Source: Spirosomataceae bacterium TFI 002
GTDB lineage: Bacteria > Bacteroidota > Bacteroidia > Cytophagales > Spirosomataceae
Assembly: GCA_900230115.1 (NCBI GenBank)
Contig: LT907983.1
Coordinates: 2,232,001 to 2,296,000, forward strand
Length of the DNA stretch: 64,000 bases
Reading direction: 5' to 3'
This document shows, in pieces, positions 8,736 through 17,344 of this stretch; positions within the stretch are counted from its first letter, which is position 1; each line of letters opens with the position of its first letter. A program made the position numbers and the translations under genes. The notes under the pieces were generated by a model, which did no database searches, was not told the origin of the DNA, and saw only the letters and a list, made by a program, of their open reading frames with translations.

Positions 8736-9872
8736 CTATTTAAGTATTTTTTGCAAGGCTGCAATTACTGTGTCAATCTCTTCTTTAGTGTTTTTGTAGC
8801 TAAATGAGAACCTGATGTTTGCATGCTCTTCAGGTATATTTAGTTGGGCAAGTACATGCGATCCAATATCCGTACCGCTAGAGCAAGCACTACCTCCACT
8901 CACACAAATACCCTCTATATCGAGACTGAAGAGCAACATTTGGTTATCTGGATGGGCAGGAAAGCAAACATTTACCACATGAAACATACTGTTCTCTACA
9001 TCTCCTGATGCTCCATTGAACTGTACACCGGGTATCGCATTTTGAATAGCGGTAATAAAGTACTTTTTCAAGTCAAGAATGTAGTCTTTTCTTTCATTCT
9101 GTTGCGAAATAGCAATTTCTAAGGCAGTTGCAAGACCTACTGCACCAGCAATGTTTTCTGTACCTCCTCTCATGTTTCGCTCCTGTGCTCCGCCTTCTAT
9201 ATAAGGTTTGATGCCGCTTCCTGCTTTGAGATACATAAAGCCGACACCCTTGGGTCCATAAAATTTATGTGCTGCTCCGGTAATAAAGTCAATCGGCGTA
9301 TTTAATAGGTCGATAGGTAATTTTGCAACTGTTTGTACGGTGTCGGAATGAAAGAGAGCGTTATGTTGAGAACACAATTCTCCAACTTTATGAAGATCAA
9401 GGATATTTCCTATTTCGTTATTACCATGCATGAGGCTGACCAAAATATTCTCCTTTTGCCCTAGCAATGTCTCTAATTCCGTGAGAGAAGGATTTCCTTT
9501 ACTGTCCAAAGACAAAAAGATGAGTTCAATTTTCCCTTCTTTTTCCAAAGCCTCTAAAGGATGAATCACCGCATGGTGCTCTACCTTACTGGTAATTACC
9601 GTTTTGATTCCTTTGCTCTGAATAGCTCCTTTTAAGATTGCATTATCAGCTTCGGTACCTCCTGAGGTGAAGAATATTTCGGCTGGAGAGGTGTTCAATA
9701 GGCTGGCTACTTTTTTTCGAGCCATTTCTATTGCTGATTTTGCTTTTCTCCCTACACTATGAATAGAAGATGCATTTCCAAAATTCTCGGTTAAATGAGG
9801 AATCATGCTATCCAAAACATCCTTGTCCAAAGGAGTGGTGGCTGCATTGTCAAAATAGATTGTTTTTTTCAT
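8736..9872 (-). CDS. Cysteine desulfurase (IscS/NifS family)
   Basis: This is a PLP enzyme that removes sulfur from L-cysteine to give alanine and an enzyme persulfide for Fe-S cluster or tRNA thiolation. It reads the full 378 residues: N-terminal YFDNAATTPLD, H100 in the VEHHAVIHP segment, HSDTVQ (D177, Q180), the PLP lysine K203 in GAAHKFYGPKGVGF, and the catalytic C330 in SGGSACSSG. The short loop around the cysteine resembles the NifS/IscS class. No scaffold or tRNA-thiolation gene is adjacent, so the acceptor pathway cannot be told. Confidence 0.92.
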   Translation of the reverse strand: MKKTIYFDNAATTPLDKDVLDSMIPHLTENFGNASSIHSVGRKAKSAIEMARKKVASLLNTSPAEIFFTSGGTEADNAILKGAIQSKGIKTVITSKVEHHAVIHPLEALEKEGKIELIFLSLDSKGNPSLTELETLLGQKENILVSLMHGNNEIGNILDLHKVGELCSQHNALFHSDTVQTVAKLPIDLLNTPIDFITGAAHKFYGPKGVGFMYLKAGSGIKPYIEGGAQERNMRGGTENIAGAVGLATALEIAISQQNERKDYILDLKKYFITAIQNAIPGVQFNGASGDVENSMFHVVNVCFPAHPDNQMLLFSLDIEGICVSGGSACSSGTDIGSHVLAQLNIPEEHANIRFSFSYKNTKEEIDTVIAALQKILK

Positions 9873-9952
9873 GAAGTGTCAACTGAGCTGCAAATTTACA
9901 AATTACATTTTCTAGCTTTCAACAAAAAGAAGAAAATAGCTAATTGTTGAAA

Positions 9953-10399
9953 TCAAATCAATGGAGCATTTCGCTTAAATGCTGTTCCGAAATGGATTAG
10001 TGATTCGGTTTTGAGTACGCCTGGTATATGATCGATTTTATCATATAATACGGCTCTCATGTGCTGGCTACTTTTGGCGACTATCCTAATGTATAAAGTG
10101 TATTGACCTGTGATGTAGTAACATTCCGTCACCTCAGGTATCTTCTCTAGCTCTTTGATAATGTCGGCAGAACTTGAGTCCTCTTTAAGTATAATACCTG
10201 TGAACGCACTCCACTCATACCCCAACTTGCTTTCGTCAAGCTTAACTGTAGTGCCAAGTAAAATTCCTTTTTCGCGTAATTTATTTACTCTTTGGTGAAC
10301 CATGGTATTTGAAATCCCTAGTTGATTTGCAATTTCTGCATATGGTTTTCGAGCATTGAGCTCTAACAGTTTTAATATTTCTAGGTCTACTTTATCCAT
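9953..10399 (-). CDS. Lrp/AsnC-family transcriptional regulator
   Basis: The 148 residues have the standard layout: a winged helix-turn-helix at about residues 1-60 (VDLEILKLLELNARKPYAEI, then GISNTMVHQRVNKLREKGIL) and a ligand-binding RAM domain after residue 65 (EVTECYYITGQYTLYIRIVA). Such proteins sense amino acids and often control adjacent genes. The divergent neighbour is ornithine aminotransferase with a 97-bp shared intergenic region, so it is a strong candidate regulator of that gene and itself (inference). Confidence 0.88.
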   Translation of the reverse strand: MDKVDLEILKLLELNARKPYAEIANQLGISNTMVHQRVNKLREKGILLGTTVKLDESKLGYEWSAFTGIILKEDSSSADIIKELEKIPEVTECYYITGQYTLYIRIVAKSSQHMRAVLYDKIDHIPGVLKTESLIHFGTAFKRNAPLI

Positions 10400-10496
10400 T
10401 CGTATTTAATTATGTCAATTTAAATCTAAAAACCTATTTCAAAAGTCAGAATGACTACTTTATTGCAATATATGATTTATTTGAACAAATTGCGAC

Positions 10497-11768
10497 ATGG
10501 AAAAAATCACAAACTCAGCTGAGCTCATCGCTCTCGAAAACAAACATGGAGCTCATAATTACCACCCACTTCCTGTGGTATTAGATCGTGGAGACGGTGT
10601 TTTTGTATGGGATGTGGAAGGAAAAAGGTATTACGATTTTTTATCAGCATATTCTGCGGTTAACCAAGGGCATTGTCATCCAAAAATTATAGGAGCAATG
10701 ACTGAACAAGCCACGAAATTGACACTTACTTCAAGGGCTTTTTACAATAGCCAATTAGGGATATACGAAAAATACATGAGTGAGTACTTTGGCTTTGACA
10801 AGGTACTTCCAATGAATACTGGTGCTGAAGCAGTAGAAACTGCACTTAAGATATGCCGCAAATGGGCATACGAAAAGAAAGGCATTCCAGAAAACGAGGC
10901 AAAAATCATCGTTTGTGAGAATAACTTTCATGGCCGTACGATCTCTATCATTTCATTTAGTAATGATGCCGATGCACGTAAAAACTTTGGACCTTACACT
11001 GCTGGTTTTGTTAAAATTCCATACGACGACATAGAGGCATTAGCCGCTGTTTTAGAAAGTGACCCAAATATTGCTGGCTTTTTGGTGGAGCCTATACAAG
11101 GTGAAGCTGGAGTATTCACCCCTGCTAGTGATTACCTCGCAAAGGCCCAGGCATTATGTAAGAGTAAGAATGTTCTTTTTATAGCAGACGAAATACAGAC
11201 AGGTATCGCAAGAACAGGTTCTCTACTTGCGGTTTGTGGAAACTGTACTTGTGAACACAAATGCGAGCAACAAGAGAGTTATGTGGAACCTGACATACTT
11301 ATTTTAGGAAAAGCACTGAGTGGTGGAGTATACCCAGTTTCTGCAGTTCTTGCCGATGATGAAATCATGAATGTAATAAAGCCCGGGCAACACGGTTCTA
11401 CTTTTGGTGGTAACCCAGTGGCGGCGGCTGTTGCAATGGCAGCATTGAATGTAGTATATGACGAAAAACTCTCTCAAAACGCTAGAAAACTTGGCGAACT
11501 CTTCCGCAATAAGATGGATGAATATATCAAGGATTCTAAAATCGTAAAAAGTGTTCGTGGCAAGGGTTTGCTCAATGCAATATTGATCAACGATACACCA
11601 GAAAGTGACACTGCTTGGAATATTTGTGTGGCATTAAAAGACAATGGACTACTTGCAAAACCTACGCACGGCAACATCATTCGTTTTGCACCTCCACTCG
11701 TTATGACAGAGGAACAATTGCTCGACTGTGTTGGTATAATCACCAAGACATTGAAGGCTTTTGAGTAA
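10497..11768 (+). CDS. rocD: Ornithine-oxoacid aminotransferase
   Basis: The 423-residue class III PLP aminotransferase converts ornithine and 2-oxoglutarate to glutamate semialdehyde and glutamate in arginine/proline metabolism. Visible are NTGAEAVETALK (about 107-118), NNFHGRT, VEPIQGEAGV, DEIQTGIARTG (D231, E232) and the PLP lysine K272 in LGKALSGGVYP, with GSTFGGNP after it. An insertion before the PLP lysine carries four cysteines (C247, C250, C252, C256), absent from the classical eukaryotic enzyme as I recall it. The gene is divergent from an Lrp regulator and followed after 36 bp by an MFS transporter, likely one operon. Confidence 0.9.
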   Translation: MEKITNSAELIALENKHGAHNYHPLPVVLDRGDGVFVWDVEGKRYYDFLSAYSAVNQGHCHPKIIGAMTEQATKLTLTSRAFYNSQLGIYEKYMSEYFGFDKVLPMNTGAEAVETALKICRKWAYEKKGIPENEAKIIVCENNFHGRTISIISFSNDADARKNFGPYTAGFVKIPYDDIEALAAVLESDPNIAGFLVEPIQGEAGVFTPASDYLAKAQALCKSKNVLFIADEIQTGIARTGSLLAVCGNCTCEHKCEQQESYVEPDILILGKALSGGVYPVSAVLADDEIMNVIKPGQHGSTFGGNPVAAAVAMAALNVVYDEKLSQNARKLGELFRNKMDEYIKDSKIVKSVRGKGLLNAILINDTPESDTAWNICVALKDNGLLAKPTHGNIIRFAPPLVMTEEQLLDCVGIITKTLKAFE

Positions 11769-11804
11769 AAAGCCGTACTTTTGCCGAGAATTTAGCAGAC
11801 CAAA

Positions 11805-12971
11805 TTGACTAATTCTCCAAAGATACTTAGCAAGCACTTTTTACTAATGTGCTTGAGCTCCTTCCTCTTTTTTTCTAGTTTCAATATGCTCATTCCTGAG
11901 CTGCCAGACTTCCTAACGTCTTTGGGAGGAGCAGAATACAAGGGATGGATCATTGGGATATTTACAATCACAGCTGGCTTATCAAGGCCATTTAGTGGTA
12001 GACTGACCGACCGATGGGGAAGAATCCCCGTGATGATATTGGGAGCCATGGTTTGTGTCATTTGTGGTTTTATTTATCCATTGGTGCTTACTACTTTTTG
12101 GTTTTTAGCTTTGAGAATGTTTCATGGCTTTTCCACTGGATTTAAACCTACAGGTACCGCTGCATACATTGCGGATATCGTTCCAAGCGACAAAAGAGGT
12201 GAAGCCATGGGAATTTATGGTTTCGTAACAAGTACAGGTATGGCTTTAGGGCCATTTATTGGTAGCCTTTTGGCACAATACACCTCACTGAACACTTTAT
12301 TCTATACCTCATCCGCGTTTTCATTTCTATCCGTAGCTATTTTGTACAAAATGGAAGAGACATTGCCTGTAGAACAAAGGGAAAAACTTTCATTCAAAAT
12401 GCTCAAAATCCGCTTTCAAGATATTTTTGACAAGGATGTGTTACCGGTTACGGTAGTAGTATTTTGTACTTCATTTAGTTTTGGAACAGTGCTTACTGTT
12501 GCTCCCGACTTGAGTAAACTAGTTGGTTTTGAAAACAAGGGGATTTACTTTCTAATATTTACCTTATCGTCTCTTTTCACACGTATAATTGCTGGTAAAA
12601 TTTCGGACAAAAAAGGAAGGATACCAACCCTCATCGTAGGTAGTGTATTATTAATTTTCAGCTTGCTTGCCACATCTATCACTACTAGCTCTCTTGCTTT
12701 TATTATTGGTGGAATTCTATTCGGCTTTGCTTGGGGCATTATTTCGCCTTCGTATCAAGCATGGACAGTAGATTTATCAAAAGTTAAAAACAGAGGAAGG
12801 GCAATTGCCACCATGTACATCGCACTTGAAGCAGGAATTGGCTGTGGAGCAGTATTACCCATGTTTTTGTATCAAAACAAGGCAGAACAACTCCCTTGGG
12901 CTTTTTATTCTGGAATTGCAATTGCAGGAATTGGACTTATTTACCTACTCACTAAAAGAAAAATGTCGTAA
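11805..12971 (+). CDS. MFS transporter
   Basis: The 388-residue protein has about twelve membrane segments. The loop-2/3 motif is present as GRLTDRWGRIPVMILG, with a second copy-like motif GKISDKKGRIPTLIVG in the C-terminal half, and GPFIGSLLA in segment 5. The best start is TTG at 11805; the next ATG lies 42 bp in and would trim the first segment. It follows rocD by 36 bp, which suggests import or export linked to ornithine/arginine, but the substrate is not readable. A strong terminator follows at 13127. Confidence 0.85.
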   Translation: MTNSPKILSKHFLLMCLSSFLFFSSFNMLIPELPDFLTSLGGAEYKGWIIGIFTITAGLSRPFSGRLTDRWGRIPVMILGAMVCVICGFIYPLVLTTFWFLALRMFHGFSTGFKPTGTAAYIADIVPSDKRGEAMGIYGFVTSTGMALGPFIGSLLAQYTSLNTLFYTSSAFSFLSVAILYKMEETLPVEQREKLSFKMLKIRFQDIFDKDVLPVTVVVFCTSFSFGTVLTVAPDLSKLVGFENKGIYFLIFTLSSLFTRIIAGKISDKKGRIPTLIVGSVLLIFSLLATSITTSSLAFIIGGILFGFAWGIISPSYQAWTVDLSKVKNRGRAIATMYIALEAGIGCGAVLPMFLYQNKAEQLPWAFYSGIAIAGIGLIYLLTKRKMS

Positions 12972-13126
12972 CATTTAAGATTAAAACATCTAGTATTTGG
13001 ATATTTGGAGAATAAATATCAATTTTCGCAGAATTCAACCCTAACTTAATTTTATAGGAGTCCGATAAACAAAATTGGACTCCTACTAAAAATCTTAACA
13101 ATTAACCTAACCCTCAAACCACGAAG

Positions 13127-13158
13127 AATCCTGTTTGACTAGTCAAGCAGGATTTTTT
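13127..13158 (+). terminator. Rho-independent terminator after rocD-MFS
   Basis: AATCCTG (13127-13133) pairs with CAGGATT (13148-13154), extended inward by the palindrome TTGACTAGTCAA through a T-G wobble, and is followed by a run of T. It ends the plus-strand rocD-MFS unit and also contains the stop codon of the convergent DinB-like gene at 13143. Confidence 0.8.
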
Positions 13159-13661
13159 ATTTTCAAAACCGCCTTTTCATGGTGTCCTGTGTGGTAAATC
13201 ATGAAGTACAGAAATTCTCGTAAAGTGGTTTTCCCCAATATAGGCTGAGGAATGATATAGCTGTTGATTTGGAATTCACTCCATTTGGAAAGTGCCTTTA
13301 CAACTTCACTATGGTACTTTAGAAACTCTTCAAGCTCTTTCTCCTTGGTGGTTTCATCTTTGAACCTTGGCTCAAAACCTGTTACTGCTGGCACTTCGGC
13401 ACTCTGATAGTTTCTAATGATCTCATCTTGGCTTTTGGACTTTCTCAAAGTTCTTCCAAATTTTACCCAAAGTGCGATCTTTGGAGCATTCAATCCTCTT
13501 GAGAAAAGCTTTGCCGCAATAGTTAAGTGTCTTAGATTTTCGGCAGGAGACCATTTTTCACCTATGGGTTTGTAAAAGTCTCCTTCCGCGACTTTATGGC
13601 AAGTTGTTGCCATTGATCTGTACGCATTTTCAAACTCAACAATTATCTCTTGCTTTGTCAT
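13143..13661 (-). CDS. DinB-like four-helix-bundle protein
   Basis: The 172-residue protein matches the DinB/YfiT-like superfamily: four helices and a predicted metal triad H45 (ENLRHLTIAA), H157 and H161 (YHTGHHEKAV). Several relatives are thiol-dependent transferases acting on low-molecular-weight thiols, but the activity of this branch is unknown. No signal peptide is seen, so it should be cytoplasmic. It ends 2 bp before the SGNH hydrolase start region's upstream neighbour and is the last gene of the minus-strand run 15073 to 13143. Confidence 0.75.
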   Translation of the reverse strand: MTKQEIIVEFENAYRSMATTCHKVAEGDFYKPIGEKWSPAENLRHLTIAAKLFSRGLNAPKIALWVKFGRTLRKSKSQDEIIRNYQSAEVPAVTGFEPRFKDETTKEKELEEFLKYHSEVVKALSKWSEFQINSYIIPQPILGKTTLREFLYFMIYHTGHHEKAVLKIKNPA

Positions 13662-13663
13662 AC

Positions 13664-14332
13664 TTATTTGGCTGCCGTCATATTAGCAAACATTAAGTCT
13701 GCAACCATTTTATTACCCTTATCATTAAGATGTACTCCGTCAGATGTAAGCACGCCTTTATATAGATTCTCAGGATTGTTTTTAAGATTATAACTAGTGA
13801 ACTCTTTACGCAAATCAATCAAATCGCAATTGTTTTCCTTTGCCAAATCACGGATCATATTACTATAATAGTTTAAATCACCATCTTGACTATTGCTGTG
13901 GTCAGTACGCTCACCTATGGTTGCAGGCGTACAAATCGTTAGTTGAATACCTTTTGCTTTCATTTTATCTATCAAAGCCTGGTAAAACTTTTTGAACTTG
14001 TCTGCATCTGTTCCGGTACCGTGCGAAGCTTTGTGCCACACATCATTCACCCCAATATAGATAAATACATGATCTGGATTATGAGAAAAAACATCATCTT
14101 CCATTCTGAGATATAGGTCATAAACCTTGTTACCCCCTATACCTTCCCCAAAAACTTGATATTTATCCTGCATCCCTTTATCCTTGAGCATTTCTTGAAT
14201 CAAGGTGATGTAACCACCCGGCCTTACACCCGCTTGTGTTATAGAATCACCAAAGAAAACCACTTTCTTGGGAGGTGCGGCAGTGAAAGCTGTGAACAAA
14301 AAAATGAGTGATAAAAGGGATAAAATTTTCAT
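13664..14332 (-). CDS. Secreted SGNH/GDSL hydrolase
   Basis: A signal peptide (MKILSLLSLIFLFTAFTAAP) precedes an SGNH-fold hydrolase of 222 residues. Blocks visible: VVFFGDSITQAG with nucleophile S30, EGIGGNKVYDLYLRM, IYIGVNDVWH with the block-III Asn, and near the end SDGVHLNDKGNKM with the catalytic Asp and His. It should be an esterase, such as a carbohydrate deacetylase, in the periplasm or outside. It sits between the DUF6503-like lipoprotein gene (15-bp gap) and the DinB-like gene (2-bp gap), so the three are probably one transcript. Confidence 0.88.
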   Translation of the reverse strand: MKILSLLSLIFLFTAFTAAPPKKVVFFGDSITQAGVRPGGYITLIQEMLKDKGMQDKYQVFGEGIGGNKVYDLYLRMEDDVFSHNPDHVFIYIGVNDVWHKASHGTGTDADKFKKFYQALIDKMKAKGIQLTICTPATIGERTDHSNSQDGDLNYYSNMIRDLAKENNCDLIDLRKEFTSYNLKNNPENLYKGVLTSDGVHLNDKGNKMVADLMFANMTAAK

Positions 14333-14347
14333 TACTTAAGGTTTGGA

Positions 14348-15073
14348 TTAGAGTTCAATTTCCACATTTTTGTTCTCAATTGAAGACAGAAGAGGTATTT
14401 TATTTTCAACAAAAAGCTTCGGGAGATCATCCAATGAGTAGTCTAAGTTTTCGAAACCATAGTTTCTATAATCTGAAACAACAACTCCATTGACATTGCG
14501 AACATTGAATGCCTCTCTAAAGCGAATACCACCACCGTCAGTTTGATAATTATATGCTAAGTAGTCTATAAGACCGGTATTTGTATTGACCCAATAGCGA
14601 AACTCATCTTGAAAGTCTTCTCCTCCTCCCTCTTGTTTAAAGCTTACTTTAAGTACTTGATAAGTATTGTTTTTAACTTCTACATCTTCCTTTTTTTCTA
14701 AAACCACAGCAGGATCCTGAAGGCTTTTTGGTAATAAAAGAAAATAAGCTACAGAATTAATTGAGCTACTGTATTTTGCAACCATTGTGTCAGGAACAGC
14801 GACAACTTCTCCATTTATCTTTCTCTCAAATCCTTCATTCGTTAAGATATCTAAAGTGGTGTTTCCTAGCGTATCACTTATGCTTCTTTGGTACTCAAAA
14901 AGACCATTGTCTAAACGGAAGTCATAGTGGTGATCTCGAAAATCGATACTTATTTTAGATTTATTTAGCTTATCGCTTCCATGGGCCGCAATAGCTTCAT
15001 TTAGCAATTGCTCTTCTGCTGTAGAGCACGACTGTACGAAGGGAATGAGGAATAAAAGAAAGAGTTTTTTCAT
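14348..15073 (-). CDS. DUF6503-like lipoprotein
   Basis: The product (241 residues) begins MKKLFLLFLIPFVQSCST, a lipoprotein signal with Cys16. The body starts AIAAHGSDKLNKSKISIDFR and contains repeated short beta strands such as HHYDFRLDNGLFEYQRS, a pattern I associate with the uncharacterised DUF6503 family of Bacteroidota. These resemble LolA/LppX-like lipid-carrier half barrels in look, but no function is known. It leads the minus-strand group with the GDSL hydrolase. Confidence 0.6.
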   Translation of the reverse strand: MKKLFLLFLIPFVQSCSTAEEQLLNEAIAAHGSDKLNKSKISIDFRDHHYDFRLDNGLFEYQRSISDTLGNTTLDILTNEGFERKINGEVVAVPDTMVAKYSSSINSVAYFLLLPKSLQDPAVVLEKKEDVEVKNNTYQVLKVSFKQEGGGEDFQDEFRYWVNTNTGLIDYLAYNYQTDGGGIRFREAFNVRNVNGVVVSDYRNYGFENLDYSLDDLPKLFVENKIPLLSSIENKNVEIEL

Positions 15074-15249
15074 ATAATAGAATTGATATAAATTAAACTA
15101 AAAAGCTGCATCAGAAATTCAGAAAAGTCTATTCATTTCAAATTTTCTTAGCGACATATTCATAATATTTAATTAGAAAAATTAAAAACATCTCATAGAC
15201 CATAGAGAAAATATTACTTTAGTATTCTAAATACCAACAGCCTCTATAC

Positions 15250-17250
15250 ATGAAACACATATCTTTTCTGGTAATTCTCCTTTCTATCTCAATTTCCTCA
15301 ATTGCCCAAAAATGGGAGTACAACAGCTCTGCATTTGGTGACATCCCAGATGGATTGAATGGACATCAGCAAACCGCAGCAATGACCATGGACATTGACA
15401 AAGATGGTGTGGACGAGTGGATCATTGCAAGCAGAGTTGGCACTCCATCACTCATCTATTATAAATTTGACAGAGCTATAGGCTGGCGGGTTTTTAGTAT
15501 TGAAAAAACTAACATGACTATAGAAGCAGGTGGTGCTCATTACGATATTGACAATGATGGGGATGAGGATATTGTATTTGGCGGCGACTGGCAAAGCAAT
15601 GAAGTGTGGTGGTGGGAGAATCCATACCCGTACTATAACCCCAATGTGCCTTGGAAAAGATACGTCATCAAAAACGACGGACAAAAACAACATCACGATC
15701 AAGTTTTTGGCGACTTTTTAGGTATTGGAAGAGACCAGTTGGCTTTTTGGAACCAACAAATGAAAACCTTGTACTTAGCCCAAATTCCTCAAAGGCCCAA
15801 AGAGGGTCCATGGCCATACAGTCCTATTTTCTCTGGAGATGCAGGTAAATCCAAAAGTTGGTATGCCGAAGGCTGCGATGCTGCCGATGTAGATGGAGAC
15901 GGAAAAGTTGACCTCATTGCTGGAAATTACTGGTTCAAAGTAGAAGGCAATAAATTCAATGCCATTCGATTTGGAGATGAAGGAGGACGCATAAAGGCAG
16001 CAAAGTTTAAGGTTGGAAAGCGAATGCAACTACTTGTTTCGCCCGGTGACGGCAAAGGCAAGCTAATGCTATACACCTGCACAGGAAATGCTGAAGATCC
16101 TAAAAACTGGAAAGGTGTTGACTTACTAGGCCGTGAGCTAGTTCATGCTCACACGCTCGAAGTTGCTGATATCAACCAAGATGGTGCTTTGGATATTTTT
16201 GTAGCCGAAATGGCTCAATGGAGTGATAAAACAGATAGCAAGCCAGACCAACCCAACGCTGAGGCTTTTATTCTGTATGGTGATGGCAAAGGAAATTTCA
16301 ACAAAACACTTTTCCAAAAAGGCTTTGATTTTCATGAAGGAAAACTAGCGGATATTGATGGAGACGGCGATATCGATATTCTGTCCAAACCTTATACCTG
16401 GAATGCTCCACGCGTAGATATTTGGTACCAAAACGGAACAGGAGTAGCGAAGCAAAAGATCAATAAAGAGATCAAAGATCGTATTGGCTTAGAAATGTAC
16501 AGCCTTAGAGATTATACCAAAACTGACTTGCCAGGCACTCTTGCTTACGTGAAAGGATTGGGAATAAATGAGGTTGAAATAACTGATGTCACCAAGTTCA
16601 CAGCACAAGAATATAAAACTGCTCTTGACAATGCTGGGTTGACCGCTCGTACTAAACTTACTTCGTTTGAGGCCATTAGAGATAATATTGATCAAGTAAT
16701 CGCTGATTGTAAAACATTAGGTATTCGATATGTTGGTATTGGCTGGATTCCTCATCGCCCAAACCAATTTGGTATGGAAGATGCCAAAAAAGCTGTAGAG
16801 GTGTTCAATACTGGAGGAGAAAAACTAGCTCAAGCAGGAATAGGCCTTTTCTATCACTGCCATGGTTACGAATTCAAAACACTAGAAGATGGAAGTACTT
16901 TGTTTGATTACATCATTCAAAACACCAACCCAACCAATATGAGCTACGAATGTGATGTTTATTGGGCATTTCATGGTGGACAAGACCCTGCTTTATTACT
17001 TCGAAAATACCCTGGTCGTTTCCTTGCTATTCACCTAAAAGATATGGTTTACGGCCAAGCAACTGGTGAGCTATCTGGTGGTACGCCACTTACATCTGAT
17101 GTAGAGATCGGAACAGGTCAGCTCGATTTCAAACCTATACTAAGAGCCGCCTTGGATACTGGTGTAAAGTATATGTATTTGGAAGATGAAAATGCAGATG
17201 TAAAAACACATTTACCTAACTCTTTAAAGTACTTATACTCCATTAAATAG
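15250..17250 (+). CDS. FG-GAP propeller fused to sugar isomerase/epimerase
   Basis: The 666-residue secreted protein joins two folds. After a signal peptide (to about residue 19, SSIAQ), residues 30-400 hold five or more FG-GAP/VCBS calcium-loop repeats (DIDKDGVDEW, DIDNDGDEDI, DVDGDGKVDL, DINQDGALDI, DIDGDGDIDI). From residue 411 a xylose-isomerase-like TIM barrel begins (RIGLEMYSLRDYTKTDLPGT) with metal-site segments INEVEITD, YHCHGYEF, YECDVYWAFHGG, AIHLKDM and YLEDEN. The barrel acts on a sugar or sugar derivative, probably in the periplasm; the propeller may bind ligand (inference). No neighbouring sugar genes identify the substrate. Confidence 0.85.
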   Translation: MKHISFLVILLSISISSIAQKWEYNSSAFGDIPDGLNGHQQTAAMTMDIDKDGVDEWIIASRVGTPSLIYYKFDRAIGWRVFSIEKTNMTIEAGGAHYDIDNDGDEDIVFGGDWQSNEVWWWENPYPYYNPNVPWKRYVIKNDGQKQHHDQVFGDFLGIGRDQLAFWNQQMKTLYLAQIPQRPKEGPWPYSPIFSGDAGKSKSWYAEGCDAADVDGDGKVDLIAGNYWFKVEGNKFNAIRFGDEGGRIKAAKFKVGKRMQLLVSPGDGKGKLMLYTCTGNAEDPKNWKGVDLLGRELVHAHTLEVADINQDGALDIFVAEMAQWSDKTDSKPDQPNAEAFILYGDGKGNFNKTLFQKGFDFHEGKLADIDGDGDIDILSKPYTWNAPRVDIWYQNGTGVAKQKINKEIKDRIGLEMYSLRDYTKTDLPGTLAYVKGLGINEVEITDVTKFTAQEYKTALDNAGLTARTKLTSFEAIRDNIDQVIADCKTLGIRYVGIGWIPHRPNQFGMEDAKKAVEVFNTGGEKLAQAGIGLFYHCHGYEFKTLEDGSTLFDYIIQNTNPTNMSYECDVYWAFHGGQDPALLLRKYPGRFLAIHLKDMVYGQATGELSGGTPLTSDVEIGTGQLDFKPILRAALDTGVKYMYLEDENADVKTHLPNSLKYLYSIK

Positions 17251-17344
17251 AAATAGGACATAAATTAAGCAGAATTAAGGCCTGATTTTTGAAATCAAGG
17301 TCTACAATAACTTATTTTGTCGAAGCCCAAATAGCTATTTTAAG

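Noticed and set aside
8324-8799. Two short overlapping frames (76 aa minus and 80 aa plus) in the gene-poor stretch
   Set aside because: Low-complexity, basic or hydrophobic without motif; one runs through a perfect hairpin; no start signal or neighbour context.
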